DNA from: Lachnospiraceae bacterium UBA1766
GTDB lineage: Bacteria; Bacillota; Clostridia; Lachnospirales; Lachnospiraceae
Direction of reading: 5' to 3'
DNA: 64,000 bases
Assembly (NCBI GenBank): GCA_002314715.1
Contig: DCGY01000008.1
Coordinates: forward strand, 11,968 to 75,967
In this document: piece after piece, positions 50,623 to 59,748 of the stretch
Layout: each line of letters begins with the position of its first letter
Position numbering within the stretch: the first letter of the stretch is position 1
Translations under genes and position numbers: made by a program
The notes under the pieces: generated by a model
Database searches by the model: none
Seen by the model: only the letters and a program-made list of their open reading frames with translations
What the model was told of the DNA's origin: nothing

Positions 50623-52062
50623 ATGGATATCTCTTATTTACAAAAGGACGATAAACCGGGTGAGGAGTGTGGCGTCTTCGGTGCTTATAATTTTGACGGA
50701 GAGGATGTTTCGTCCACCATTTACTACGGATTGCTGGCATTACAACACAGAGGACAGGAAAGCTGCGGTATTGCGGTCAGTGATACCAAGGGACCCAAGG
50801 GAAAGGTATCTTCTTACAAGGATATGGGTTTGGTAAACGAGGTGTTTGAGGCACATACCTTGGATGGCTTGAAGGGAGATATCGGTGTAGGTCATGTTCG
50901 TTATTCTACGGCCGGAAGCTCTGTTCGTGAAAATGCGCAACCCCTGGTTTTGAATTATGTGAAGGGTACGCTGGGACTTGCGCATAACGGAAACCTGATT
51001 AATGCATTGGAACTTCGGGAGAAACTGGCATACACCGGTGCGATTTTCCAGACCACCATTGATTCTGAGGTCATTGCATATTGCATTGCCAGAGAACGTT
51101 TGAATTCCAAATCGGTAGAGGAAGCGGTAGGCCGTGCCATGAAGCAGATTCTGGGTGCCTATTCGCTGGTCATTATGTCGCCTCGAAAGTTAATCGGTGC
51201 CAGAGATCCCTACGGTTTCCGACCTTTGTGTATCGGTAAGCGGGACAATACCTATATTTTGGCCAGTGAGAGCTGTGCGCTGGATACTATCGGCGCAGAG
51301 TTTGTAAGAGATGTGCTTCCGGGAGAAATTGTTACCATTTCACCGGAATACGGCATTTTGTCCGATACCAGCAACTGCCTGCCGGAGGATAAGGTAGGAC
51401 GTTGTGTGTTTGAATACATTTATTTTGCCAGACCGGACAGCATTATCGATGGTGTGAGTGTATATCATTCCAGAATTATGGCCGGAAAATATTTGGCAAT
51501 GGACGATCCGGTAGACGCGGATCTGGTGGTGGGTGTGCCGGAGTCCGGTAACTGCGCAGCTATGGGTTACTCCATGCAATCCGGAATTCCTTATGGCATC
51601 GCTTTTATGAAAAATGCGTATGTGGGAAGAACCTTTATTAAACCCAAACAAAAGAATCGTGAGAGCAGCGTTCAGGTGAAACTAAATCCGATTCGGGAAG
51701 CGGTGGAAGGAAAACGAATCATCATGATTGATGACTCCATTGTACGTGGCACCACCTCCGATCGAATTGTCCGTATGCTTCGGGAAGCCGGAGCAAAAGA
51801 GGTACATATGCGTGTCAGCTCCCCGCCATTCTTGTGGCCCTGCTATTTTGGAACCGATGTACCGGCCAGAGATCAGTTGATAGCTTATAATCGTTCCGTA
51901 GAGGAAATTCGCCGGATTATCGGCAGCGATTCCCTAGGCTATCTTCGTCAGGAAAGACTTTCGCAGATTGTGAACCGGAAAGGTATTTGTACCGGATGCT
52001 TTACCGGAAAATATCCTTTGGACCCGCCCAAAGAGGATATTCGAGGTGAGTTTGATAAATAA
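50623..52062 (+). CDS. purF: Amidophosphoribosyltransferase
   Basis: 479 residues. Catalyses the first committed step of purine synthesis, PRPP plus glutamine. A 15-residue propeptide precedes the catalytic C16 in EECGVFGAYN. The PRPP loop is IMIDDSIVRGTTSDRIV. The likely 4Fe-4S cysteines are in GRCVFEYIYFARP, WPCYFGTDVP and CTGC, as in the Bacillus-type enzyme. It begins after the purC terminator with AAGGAGG; its own promoter is not obvious within the 126-base gap. purB follows after 90 bases. Confidence 0.96.
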   Translation: MDISYLQKDDKPGEECGVFGAYNFDGEDVSSTIYYGLLALQHRGQESCGIAVSDTKGPKGKVSSYKDMGLVNEVFEAHTLDGLKGDIGVGHVRYSTAGSSVRENAQPLVLNYVKGTLGLAHNGNLINALELREKLAYTGAIFQTTIDSEVIAYCIARERLNSKSVEEAVGRAMKQILGAYSLVIMSPRKLIGARDPYGFRPLCIGKRDNTYILASESCALDTIGAEFVRDVLPGEIVTISPEYGILSDTSNCLPEDKVGRCVFEYIYFARPDSIIDGVSVYHSRIMAGKYLAMDDPVDADLVVGVPESGNCAAMGYSMQSGIPYGIAFMKNAYVGRTFIKPKQKNRESSVQVKLNPIREAVEGKRIIMIDDSIVRGTTSDRIVRMLREAGAKEVHMRVSSPPFLWPCYFGTDVPARDQLIAYNRSVEEIRRIIGSDSLGYLRQERLSQIVNRKGICTGCFTGKYPLDPPKEDIRGEFDK

Positions 52063-52077
52063 AATTTTATTTCGGTG

Positions 52078-52106
52078 TTGAAAATCGATTTGAATCTGTG
52101 TAAAAT
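52078..52106 (+). promoter_or_regulatory. Promoter of purB
   Basis: TTGAAA (52078-52083), 17 bp, TAAAAT (52101-52106). Confidence 0.72.
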
Positions 52107-52152
52107 AGTTGTGGTTATTGTTTCGTGAATTCATTTTGAAAAGGAGACCCCT

Positions 52153-53604
52153 ATGAGTACAGACAGATATCAGAGCCCTTTGTCAGAGCGTTATGCCAGC
52201 AAGGAAATGCAGTACATTTTCTCACCGGATATGAAATTCCGCACCTGGAGAAAATTGTGGATTGCACTTGCTGAGACCGAGAAGGAATTGGGACTTTCCC
52301 AGAACGGAAAGCCGGTTATTACCCAGGAGCAGATTGACGAATTAAAGGCTCATGCGGAAGATATTAACTATGATGTAGCAATTGCACGTGAAAAAGTGGT
52401 TCGTCACGATGTAATGAGCCATGTATATGCTTACGGACAGCAGTGCCCCAAGGCAGCAGGTATCATTCATTTAGGCGCTACTTCCTGTTATGTAGGGGAT
52501 AATACAGATATTATTGTAATGACAGAGGCTTTAAAGCTGGTAATGAAGAAATTGGTGAATGTTATGAAGCAGTTGGCAGATTTCGCAGACCAGTATAAAG
52601 CACAGCCTACTTTGGCATTTACCCATTTTCAGCCTGCACAGCCTACCACGGTAGGTAAGAGAGCAACCCTGTGGTTACAGGAGTTTTCTTTGGATTTGGA
52701 AGATTTGGACCATGTACTTTCTACCATGAAGTTATTGGGTTCTAAGGGTACCACCGGTACACAGGCTTCTTTCCTGGAACTTTTTAACGGTGATCAGGAG
52801 ACTATCGACAAGATTGATCCCATGATTGCCAAGAAGATGGGCTTTGAAAAGTGCTATCCTGTTTCCGGACAGACCTATTCCCGTAAGGTAGATACCCGTG
52901 TGGCAAATGTTCTGGCAGGAATTGCAGCCAGCGCTCACAAGATGAGTAACGATATTCGTCTGCTTCAGCACCTGAAGGAAGTGGAAGAGCCTTTTGAAAA
53001 GACTCAGATTGGTTCCTCTGCCATGGCTTACAAGAGAAATCCTATGAGAAGTGAGCGTATCGCTTCCCTTTCCAGATACGTTATGATTGATGCATTGAAT
53101 CCTGCAATTACCTCAGCTACCCAGTGGTTTGAGAGAACCTTGGATGATTCTGCAAATAAGAGACTTTCCATTCCCGAAGGTTTCCTTGCGATTGACGGTA
53201 TTTTGGATCTTTGCCTGAATGTAGTTACCGGTTTGGTGGTATATCCCAAGGTAATTGAGAAGCGTATGATGAGTGAGCTTCCTTTCATGGCAACCGAGAA
53301 CATCATGATGGATGCAGTTAAGAATGGCGGAAACCGTCAGGAATTGCATGAGCGCATTCGTGAACTTTCTATGGAAGCAGGCAAGAATGTAAAGGTAGAA
53401 GGTAAGGATAACAACCTTCTGGAATTGATTGCAGCAGACCCCGCATTCAATATGACTTTGGAAGATTTACAGAAGTGCATGGAGCCTTCCCGTTACGTTG
53501 GACGTTCCAAGGAGCAGGTAGAGGCATTCCTGAATAATATTATCAATCCTATTTTAGAGGAAAACAAAGATCTTCTCGGGGTAACCGTTGAGATTAACGT
53601 TTAA
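52153..53604 (+). CDS. purB: Adenylosuccinate lyase
   Basis: 483 residues. Cleaves SAICAR and adenylosuccinate, releasing fumarate, in purine synthesis. The fumarase/aspartase-superfamily signature is SSAMAYKRNPMRSERIASL, with the catalytic serine loop; TSCYVGDNTD and GTTGTQASFLELFNGD are also typical. Slightly long, of the type common in Clostridia. AAAAGGAGA before the ATG. The following 82 bases hold no clear terminator. Confidence 0.96.
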   Translation: MSTDRYQSPLSERYASKEMQYIFSPDMKFRTWRKLWIALAETEKELGLSQNGKPVITQEQIDELKAHAEDINYDVAIAREKVVRHDVMSHVYAYGQQCPKAAGIIHLGATSCYVGDNTDIIVMTEALKLVMKKLVNVMKQLADFADQYKAQPTLAFTHFQPAQPTTVGKRATLWLQEFSLDLEDLDHVLSTMKLLGSKGTTGTQASFLELFNGDQETIDKIDPMIAKKMGFEKCYPVSGQTYSRKVDTRVANVLAGIAASAHKMSNDIRLLQHLKEVEEPFEKTQIGSSAMAYKRNPMRSERIASLSRYVMIDALNPAITSATQWFERTLDDSANKRLSIPEGFLAIDGILDLCLNVVTGLVVYPKVIEKRMMSELPFMATENIMMDAVKNGGNRQELHERIRELSMEAGKNVKVEGKDNNLLELIAADPAFNMTLEDLQKCMEPSRYVGRSKEQVEAFLNNIINPILEENKDLLGVTVEINV

Positions 53605-53686
53605 TTTCGATTAAACAGACAGATTTCGACAGCACTTCGTGAAGAAGCGGCTGCCACAAAAATACGAAGAAAGACGAGAGTGAAAA

Positions 53687-55093
53687 ATGGGCGGATTTTT
53701 TGGTGTTGCAGCAAAAGAAGATTGTGTATTTGATTTGTTCTTCGGAACAGATTACCATTCACATCTTGGAACAAGACGTGCCGGTATGGCAGTTTACAGT
53801 AAGACAAAAGGCTTTGACAGAGCCATTCACAATATTGAAAATGCACCTTTTCGAACCAAGTTTGAGAAGGATGTAAACAGCATGGAGGGTCAGTTGGGTA
53901 TCGGTTGTATTTCCGATTATGAACCGCAGCCTTTGTTGGTTCGTTCCCATCATGGAACCTATGCGATTACGACTGTCGGTAAGATTAACAATACCGATGA
54001 ACTGGTTAAAATGATTTTCGGAAACGGTCATTCTCATTTTATGGAGATGAGCAGCGGTGAAGTAAATGCTACCGAGCTTGTAGCGGCTATCGTGAACCAG
54101 AAGGATAATCTGGTGGATGGTATCCGTTATGCCCAGGAAGTGATTGACGGTTCCATGAGTATGATGCTTCTGACTCCCCTTGGAATCTATGCAGCCCGTG
54201 ATCGTTTGGGAAGAACGCCCATTGCTATCGGTAAGAAGGCAGATGCTTATTGTGCTGCGTTTGAAAGCTTCAGCTATTTGAACCTTGGTTATGAAGATGA
54301 GAGAGAATTGGGCCCCGGAGAAATTGTTGTATTGACTCCCGAAGGCTGTAAGACTTTGGCAAATCCCGGAAAGGATATGAAGATTTGTACCTTCCTTTGG
54401 GTATATTATGGTTATCCTTCTTCTTCCTACGAGGGAATCAGCGTAGAGAAGATGCGTTATAACTGTGGTTCTTTATTGGCAGAAAGAGATAATATTACTC
54501 CGGATATCGTAGCCGGTGTTCCGGATTCCGGTACTGCCCATGCAATCGGATATGCAAATCGTTCCGGTATTCCTTTCTCCAGACCTTTTATCAAGTATAC
54601 ACCTACCTGGCCCAGATCCTTTATGCCTACCATGCAGACACAGCGTAATTTGATTGCCAAGATGAAGCTGATCCCTGTTCATGATTTGATTAAGGACAAG
54701 AGCCTGCTTTTGATTGATGACTCCATTGTACGTGGTACACAGCTTCGTGAGACCACTGAGTTCTTGTATCAGAGCGGTGCAAAGGAAGTACATATTCGTC
54801 CTGCATGTCCTCCTTTGTTGTTTGGCTGTAAATATTTGAACTTCTCCAGATCTTCTTCCGAAATGGACTTGATTACCAGACGTGTACTCAAGGAAATCGA
54901 GCAGGAAGGCAAAGAAATCGATTTGAAGAAGTATGTAAACCCGGATACCGCAGAGTATGATGATATGGTAAATCGTATCTGTCATCAGCTGAAGTTTACC
55001 TCCCTTCGTTTCCACAGATTGGATGATATGATCCGTTCCGTTGGAATCGACAAGGATAAGCTTTGTACCTATTGTTGGGACGGTAGAGAATAA
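53687..55093 (+). CDS. PurF paralogue without the glutaminase nucleophile
   Basis: 468 residues, homologous along its length to amidophosphoribosyltransferase. It starts MGGFFGVAAKEDC where PurF has CGVFG, so the N-terminal catalytic cysteine is glycine and there is no propeptide. The PRPP loop LLLIDDSIVRGTQLRETTEFL is intact, and the four likely Fe-S cysteines remain (MKICTFL, LLFGCKY, LCTYC). It should therefore not release ammonia from glutamine by the Ntn mechanism; it may use free ammonia or serve as a regulator. It sits after purB, ends with a strong terminator, and is conserved enough not to look like a decaying copy. Confidence 0.9.
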   Translation: MGGFFGVAAKEDCVFDLFFGTDYHSHLGTRRAGMAVYSKTKGFDRAIHNIENAPFRTKFEKDVNSMEGQLGIGCISDYEPQPLLVRSHHGTYAITTVGKINNTDELVKMIFGNGHSHFMEMSSGEVNATELVAAIVNQKDNLVDGIRYAQEVIDGSMSMMLLTPLGIYAARDRLGRTPIAIGKKADAYCAAFESFSYLNLGYEDERELGPGEIVVLTPEGCKTLANPGKDMKICTFLWVYYGYPSSSYEGISVEKMRYNCGSLLAERDNITPDIVAGVPDSGTAHAIGYANRSGIPFSRPFIKYTPTWPRSFMPTMQTQRNLIAKMKLIPVHDLIKDKSLLLIDDSIVRGTQLRETTEFLYQSGAKEVHIRPACPPLLFGCKYLNFSRSSSEMDLITRRVLKEIEQEGKEIDLKKYVNPDTAEYDDMVNRICHQLKFTSLRFHRLDDMIRSVGIDKDKLCTYCWDGRE

Positions 55094-55100
55094 GAAATTT

Positions 55101-55130
55101 ATAAGGACTCCGCAAGGAGTCCTTATTTGA
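55101..55130 (+). terminator. Rho-independent terminator after the PurF paralogue
   Basis: ATAAGGACTCC-GCAA-GGAGTCCTTAT, a perfect 11-bp stem with a GNRA loop and a short T run. Confidence 0.88.
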
Positions 55131-55163
55131 TTACCAGGTCACAGCCTGTTGGCGGGGGGATAT

Positions 55164-56063
55164 ATGACCAATAACTTGGAATATTATAAGGTGTTTTATT
55201 ATGTGGCCCTTTATGAAAGTGTCACAAAGGCGGCCAATCAATTGGCAATCTCGCAGCCTGCAGTCAGTCAGGCAATCCGACAGCTGGAGAGCAACCTGGG
55301 TACAGAACTCTTTTACAGAGTGGCGAGGGGAGTTAAACTGACGCAGGCAGGGCAAATGCTCTTTGGATATATTAAAAACGGATATGAGCAGATTCTGGCG
55401 GGTGAAGAACAGTTGTCCAGAATGCTGAACATGGAAGTGGGAGAGGTGTGGATCGGTGCCAGTGATATGACATTGCGGTTTTACCTTTTGCCTTATTTGG
55501 AACGCTTTCATGAAATGTATCCGGAGATTAAGGTAAATGTAACCAACGCACCTACACCGGAGACCGTTCGTTTTCTGGAGGAGGGCTCCATTGACTTTGG
55601 TATTGTCAGCGGTCCACTGGAGGAAACGGAGGAGATGCTGGTAGAGAGTGTGCGGGAAATTGAAGATATTTTCGTGGCCGGACGAAAGTTCACGGCATTG
55701 AAAAATCGAACCTTGGATTTCCAAAAGCTGGAGGAACTACCCTTAATCGTATTGGAAAAAAATACCAGCAGCCGAAGCTATATGGATGTTTTTCTTTCCG
55801 GTTGTGGCATTGTATTAAAACCGGAATTTGAATTGGCTACCAGTGATATGATTGTGCAGTTCGCCCTTCGAAATCTGGGAGTAGGCTGTGTGGTTCGGGA
55901 TTTTGCGAAGGAGTATCTGGAGTCCGGACAGTTGTTTGAACTTCGTTTCAATACCTTTACACCCAAGCGAAATTTTTGCATTATTCGAAGCAAGAAAATT
56001 CCGGAATCCATGGCAGCAAGAAAACTGTTGGAAATCCTGAATCAGGATATGGATGAGAAATAA
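55164..56063 (+). CDS. LysR-family transcriptional regulator
   Basis: 299 residues from the ATG at 55164 (GGGGGGA just upstream). Helix-turn-helix at residues 1-60 (SVTKAANQLAISQPAVSQAIRQLESNLGTELFYR), followed by an effector domain in two lobes (EVWIGASDMTLRFYLLPYLERF, LEELPLIVLEKNTSS). LysR proteins usually activate a divergent or adjacent operon with a small ligand; the neighbours here point to no obvious ligand. The following HAD gene overlaps the same transcript region by a 13-base gap. Confidence 0.92.
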   Translation: MTNNLEYYKVFYYVALYESVTKAANQLAISQPAVSQAIRQLESNLGTELFYRVARGVKLTQAGQMLFGYIKNGYEQILAGEEQLSRMLNMEVGEVWIGASDMTLRFYLLPYLERFHEMYPEIKVNVTNAPTPETVRFLEEGSIDFGIVSGPLEETEEMLVESVREIEDIFVAGRKFTALKNRTLDFQKLEELPLIVLEKNTSSRSYMDVFLSGCGIVLKPEFELATSDMIVQFALRNLGVGCVVRDFAKEYLESGQLFELRFNTFTPKRNFCIIRSKKIPESMAARKLLEILNQDMDEK

Positions 56064-56076
56064 AGAGGAAAACAGA

Positions 56077-56676
56077 ATGAAAAATATAATCTTTGATATC
56101 GGCAATGTTTTGACAGATTTTCGTTGGAGGGAATTCCTGTTGGAACAAGGTTTTTCGGAGGAAATGATGGACCGCATTGCCAAGGCTTCCGTACTTCATC
56201 CGGTGTGGAGCGAACTGGACCGGGGTGTTTGGACCGATGAGCAAATCTTACAGGGCTTCGTGAATAACGACCCTGCAATAGAGAAGGAAATTCGAAGCGC
56301 GTTTGCCAATATGAAGGGGATGGTAACCATAAGAGATTATGCGATTCCCTGGATACAGGAGTTGAAGGCAAAAGGCTATCAGGTTTATTTCCTGTCAAAT
56401 TTCAGCCGTAAGGTCGAGGTGGAATGTGCGGATTGTCTGGCGTTTCTCCCGTATATGGACGGAGGGGTATTTTCCTATCGGGTGAATCTGATTAAGCCGG
56501 ACTTGACCATTTACAGGAGAATTTTATCGGACTATGGGTTGAATCCCAAGGAGAGTGTATTTATTGATGATACCATGGTAAATATCGAAGCTGCCAAGGC
56601 ATTAGAGATACATGGAATCCATTTTGAGACGTATGAACAGGTACGAAGAGAATTAAGGGATTTGGGCGTGGAATAA
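56077..56676 (+). CDS. HAD-superfamily hydrolase (subfamily IA, YihX/epoxide-hydrolase-N-like)
   Basis: 199 residues from the ATG at 56077 (AGAGGA upstream). HAD motifs: IIFDIGNVLTDF (nucleophile D), FLSNFS (motif II) and KPDLTIYRRIL...VFIDDTMVNIEAAKALEI (motifs III-IV). Subfamily IA with a helical cap (residues 15-85). Such enzymes are promiscuous sugar- or small-phosphate phosphatases. It is co-transcribed between the LysR gene and a sugar-mutarotase-like gene, so a sugar phosphate is a reasonable guess. Confidence 0.9.
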   Translation: MKNIIFDIGNVLTDFRWREFLLEQGFSEEMMDRIAKASVLHPVWSELDRGVWTDEQILQGFVNNDPAIEKEIRSAFANMKGMVTIRDYAIPWIQELKAKGYQVYFLSNFSRKVEVECADCLAFLPYMDGGVFSYRVNLIKPDLTIYRRILSDYGLNPKESVFIDDTMVNIEAAKALEIHGIHFETYEQVRRELRDLGVE

Positions 56677-56707
56677 ACGTAAAAATAAAAAGAGAAGGAG
56701 AATGTAT

Positions 56708-57163
56708 ATGCGTAGGGTTGCGGAAATAATAAACATCGTTCCGGAGAGAAGAGAGGACTTTATAAAAAATGCACTGCATCCGGACAAGGAGACCGAAAGA
56801 GTTTTGTGGCTGTGCGGAGTTCGCAAGCAGCAGTATTTTGCTTTGAATGAACTGATTTTCATGACTTTTGAGTATGAAGGAAACCATTTTAACGAGGATA
56901 TGCAGAAAATGGCCTTTTATCTGGATGGAAAGGGCGTGTTAATCAACCGAAGAAGAAAAGATGTTCCCCTGGAGGAACGTGCCACCACAGACTGGTGGGC
57001 GCCAATTAAGCGACTTGGTACTGTTCTGGAGGAAAATCCTTTTGAGGAGAATGCAGCTGTATATCAGCTGATGGATATTTTGGACGGCGCCATGAGTGAA
57101 ACGGACAAGTACAGTAATATTTCATACGATGAGGATGACTGGTCGGAAAGTCTGCACATTTAG
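56708..57163 (+). CDS. L-rhamnose mutarotase-like protein
   Basis: 151 residues from the ATG at 56708, chosen over the ATG at 56702 because AAGGAG sits one base from the latter. Ferredoxin-like fold of the RhaM/RhaU family: RVAEIINIVPERREDFIK, YFALNELIFMTFEYEG, DMQKMA and TTDWWAPI with the conserved tryptophan pair. Family members interconvert sugar anomers. An acidic 40-residue tail is extra to the family. No rhamnose genes lie nearby, so the sugar is uncertain. Confidence 0.78.
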   Translation: MRRVAEIINIVPERREDFIKNALHPDKETERVLWLCGVRKQQYFALNELIFMTFEYEGNHFNEDMQKMAFYLDGKGVLINRRRKDVPLEERATTDWWAPIKRLGTVLEENPFEENAAVYQLMDILDGAMSETDKYSNISYDEDDWSESLHI

Positions 57164-57201
57164 AAAAAAACGGGTAGGAAAAGTTTCCTACCCGTTTTTA
57201 T
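57164..57201. terminator. Bidirectional terminator between the mutarotase-like gene and the NlpC/P60 operon
   Basis: CGGGTAGGAA (57171-57180) pairs with TTCCTACCCG (57185-57194), with A run before and T run after. It reaches the stop region of the convergent gene. Confidence 0.92.
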
Positions 57202-57461
57202 TTGTTCTCATTATTTTTTTGCTCCGGAGCATCCGCAATGGTATGTCGCCCGGTCATCTTTCCCCAAAGCCAGATGTAAATCCATATCAGGGAGGGAACT
57301 GCCAGCGTGGAAATCATGCAGGCAAGGAAGAGCGGGGTTTCCTCCGTATCACCGAATACGGATACTACAAAGGTAATAAGATACATACTCAGCAAAAGCA
57401 CAATGCCGATGATTGCCACGATTTGCTTGGAAGTTATTTTCTTTTTGGATGGATTAGACAT
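57198..57461 (-). CDS. Small two-span membrane protein
   Basis: 87 residues with membrane segments at about 13-33 and 43-67 and basic termini inside. Family not recognised. It follows the NlpC/P60 lipoprotein gene by 12 bases on the same strand, so it is probably translated from the same message. Function unknown. Confidence 0.7.
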   Translation of the reverse strand: MSNPSKKKITSKQIVAIIGIVLLLSMYLITFVVSVFGDTEETPLFLACMISTLAVPSLIWIYIWLWGKMTGRHTIADAPEQKNNENK

Positions 57462-57473
57462 AATGCACCTCTC

Positions 57474-58439
57474 TTAATCAGTAGTATTTGGAAACAGAAG
57501 TTCCAGGATTTCCTTTGGAGATTTCTCCCGAAGGGCAGAAGCATCGGGGAACAATTGGGTATCAAAACGGCAGAGACCGGTATTGGTCTTGTAGGTCTTT
57601 GGAACATCACAATCCGGATATCGCTGATACCATTCCGGATAGTATTTTTGCATATATTCCTTGGCCAGCTCGGTAGCTTCGCCGGAGGTTCCGTCAGAAG
57701 TGGGGGTACCGCTTAGCTTGACACCGGGAGGACTGGCATGCAAAAGAAGGGTGCTGCCGTCTGCACAGGTGCCAAGGGAAAGCCAGACGTGTCCTTTCAT
57801 GCTGACAATGTCGCCACACAGATAGGTCTTGTCATCCTCGGTAGAATAGTAGTCACCAAACCCGTAGTCCTGTGCCAGAATTCTGGCGGTCTGAGTGGAT
57901 TTGAAAACATATCCTTCTTTTTCGTTCTCGGTTTCCATTACGTTATAAATAACCCATCCTATATAGCCGGAACAATCCAATCCGTCATGAATCCGATAGC
58001 GATAATCGGAATGGTCATAGGAGCTGTCCTGCAAAGCAGAAAACTCTGCCCATCGGGGAGAAACACCCAAGGTACGGGCTTCTATGCCGGCACCGGTATC
58101 ATCTTCATTCCAGGCCCCGCCCCAAATATACATGGTACTTCCCAAGGGCTGGATTGCCGTAAGCAACAGATTTTGCAGAGTATTTTCTCCGGGAACCGGC
58201 GTAAGGGAGGATGGTATTTCCAAATCGGGAGCATCGAAATCCGGGGCCTTGGAGGAATCCGGAAACGCTGTCTCGATTTCTTCGGATGAGGCAGAGGGAA
58301 CGGAAGCTTCGAAAGAAGAAGATTCCTGCGTAAATACGTGGGATTCCGGAAGAATAACATTCGTATTTTGTTGTCCGCATCCGGAAACCCAAAAGAGGCA
58401 TCCAAGAACTGCCATACCACGGAAAAACTGCCTTTTCAT
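57474..58439 (-). CDS. NlpC/P60-like lipoprotein, putative wall peptidase
   Basis: 321 residues. Lipoprotein signal with C21 in WVSGC. An acidic, Ser/Glu-rich linker (22-85) leads into an NlpC/P60-type domain (about 90-245). The catalytic triad candidates are C156 in LDCSGYIGW, H217 in VSMKGHVWLSLG and H234 in LLLHASPPG. It probably cleaves peptidoglycan stem peptides outside the cell. The insertion between residues 110 and 150 is longer than usual. Operon with the small membrane protein downstream. Confidence 0.83.
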   Translation of the reverse strand: MKRQFFRGMAVLGCLFWVSGCGQQNTNVILPESHVFTQESSSFEASVPSASSEEIETAFPDSSKAPDFDAPDLEIPSSLTPVPGENTLQNLLLTAIQPLGSTMYIWGGAWNEDDTGAGIEARTLGVSPRWAEFSALQDSSYDHSDYRYRIHDGLDCSGYIGWVIYNVMETENEKEGYVFKSTQTARILAQDYGFGDYYSTEDDKTYLCGDIVSMKGHVWLSLGTCADGSTLLLHASPPGVKLSGTPTSDGTSGEATELAKEYMQKYYPEWYQRYPDCDVPKTYKTNTGLCRFDTQLFPDASALREKSPKEILELLFPNTTD

Positions 58440-58472
58440 AACCTGACCTTTCTGATTTAAAAATCTGATATT

Positions 58473-58501
58473 ATTATAAGAGACCCGACGTGAATCTGCA
58501 A
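58473..58501 (-). promoter_or_regulatory. Promoter of the NlpC/P60 operon
   Basis: TTGCAG (complement of 58496-58501), 17 bp, TATAAT (complement of 58473-58478). Confidence 0.8.
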
Positions 58502-58522
58502 GTGAAACGATAATATTTAGGC

Positions 58523-58551
58523 TTGTCTAAATCGATAATCTGTTATATACT
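58523..58551 (+). promoter_or_regulatory. Promoter of the SEC-C protein gene
   Basis: TTGTCT (58523-58528), 17 bp, TATACT (58546-58551). Its position makes the ATG at 58605 the best start for the gene. Confidence 0.78.
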
Positions 58552-58604
58552 ATCAAGTAATAATGAGCCAAAGAAAAAATATGAAGGATAAAGGTGGTAA
58601 TATT

Positions 58605-59108
58605 ATGGCATTATTAGCAAAATGGAGAGAAATCGCATATAACGAGAATCTTAAGCCCGAGCAGTTACAGAATGTATGGGCCGTATATTTCCAGAAGGAA
58701 AAGGCAATTTATGAAGAGCTTTTAAAGAATCCCGATGAGGTGGTAAAGGGTACTGTTAAGGAACTTGCTGACAAGTACAATGTTGATGTTATCACTATGA
58801 CCGGTTTCCTGGACGGAATCAATGACAGCTTGGTAGAGGCAAATCCTATCGAAGAGATGGATGTAGATACCCCTGTAAATTTGGGCTTTGACAAGCAGCT
58901 TCTTTACAAGAACATGGTAGCAGCAGATGCAGAGTGGCTGTTCAACCTGCCTGCATGGGATGAAATCTTTGACGAAGAAACCAAGAAGGCTCTTTACAAG
59001 GAGCAGAAGTCTTCCACCACAATCGTAAAGGAAGCAAAGGTATATCCCAACGATCCTTGCCCTTGCGGAAGCGGCAAGAAGTACAAGAAGTGTTGCGGAA
59101 AAAAATAA
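58605..59108 (+). CDS. SEC-C metal-binding domain protein
   Basis: 167 residues from the ATG at 58605 (AAGGTGG seven bases upstream); two earlier in-frame ATG codons lie close to the transcription start and lack ribosome sites. The first 140 residues are helical and unclassified ([21 protein letters not shown]). The C-terminus [18 protein letters not shown] is a SEC-C zinc motif, found on SecA and on many proteins of unknown role, often ribosome-linked. Codon use is that of a well-expressed gene. Function unknown. Confidence 0.87.
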   Translation: MALLAKWREIAYNENLKPEQLQNVWAVYFQKEKAIYEELLKNPDEVVKGTVKELADKYNVDVITMTGFLDGINDSLVEANPIEEMDVDTPVNLGFDKQLLYKNMVAADAEWLFNLPAWDEIFDEETKKALYKEQKSSTTIVKEAKVYPNDPCPCGSGKKYKKCCGKK

Positions 59109-59117
59109 CAAATGGCT

Positions 59118-59155
59118 ACAAGGACTTTTCTACCTAGTGGAAGAGTCTTTTTCCA
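59118..59155 (+). terminator. Probable terminator after the SEC-C gene
   Basis: GGACTTTTC pairs with GAAGAGTCT (G-T pairs included), followed by TTTT. Weak stem. Confidence 0.55.
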
Positions 59156-59188
59156 TATTGAAGAGCAAAAGATAGGAGAGAATTTATC

Positions 59189-59713
59189 ATGAAGAAACTT
59201 GAAGAGTATGTTAGAAGTATTCCTGATTTTCCGGAAGAGGGTATTATTTTCCGTGATGTTACCAGCGTGTTGCAGGACGCAGACGGCTTACAGCTGGCAA
59301 TTGACAGTATGCAGGAACTGATTAACGATTTGGAGTATGATGTGGTAGTCGGACCCGAATCCAGAGGATTTATTTTTGGTACTCCTATTGCATATAATAA
59401 TCATAAGCCCTTCGTTTTGATCCGTAAGAAGGGAAAACTTCCTTGTGAAACCGTGAGCATTGATTACGATCTTGAGTACGGTAAAGCTACTATCGAGATG
59501 CACAAGGACAGCATTAAGCCCGGTCAGAAGGTATTGATTGTGGACGATTTGATTGCTACCGGTGGTACTACCGAGGCAATGATCCGTCTTATCGAAAGCC
59601 TTGGAGGACAGGTAGTAGGTGTTGTGGTACTGATGGAACTTGCCGGCTTAAAGGGCCGTGAGAGATTAAGTGACTATCGTCTTGAATCCGCTATTATTTA
59701 TCCGGGAAAGTAA
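59189..59713 (+). CDS. apt: Adenine phosphoribosyltransferase
   Basis: 174 residues, standard length. Salvages adenine to AMP with PRPP. VVVGPESRGFIFGTPIAY and the PRPP loop VLIVDDLIATGGTTEAM are diagnostic. Followed after 35 bases by relA/spoT, a pairing common in Firmicutes that may link nucleotide salvage and stringent control. AGGAGAG before the ATG. Confidence 0.97.
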   Translation: MKKLEEYVRSIPDFPEEGIIFRDVTSVLQDADGLQLAIDSMQELINDLEYDVVVGPESRGFIFGTPIAYNNHKPFVLIRKKGKLPCETVSIDYDLEYGKATIEMHKDSIKPGQKVLIVDDLIATGGTTEAMIRLIESLGGQVVGVVVLMELAGLKGRERLSDYRLESAIIYPGK

Positions 59714-59748
59714 GTAATAAATTATTTATGAAACGGTTGGTGTAGCTT

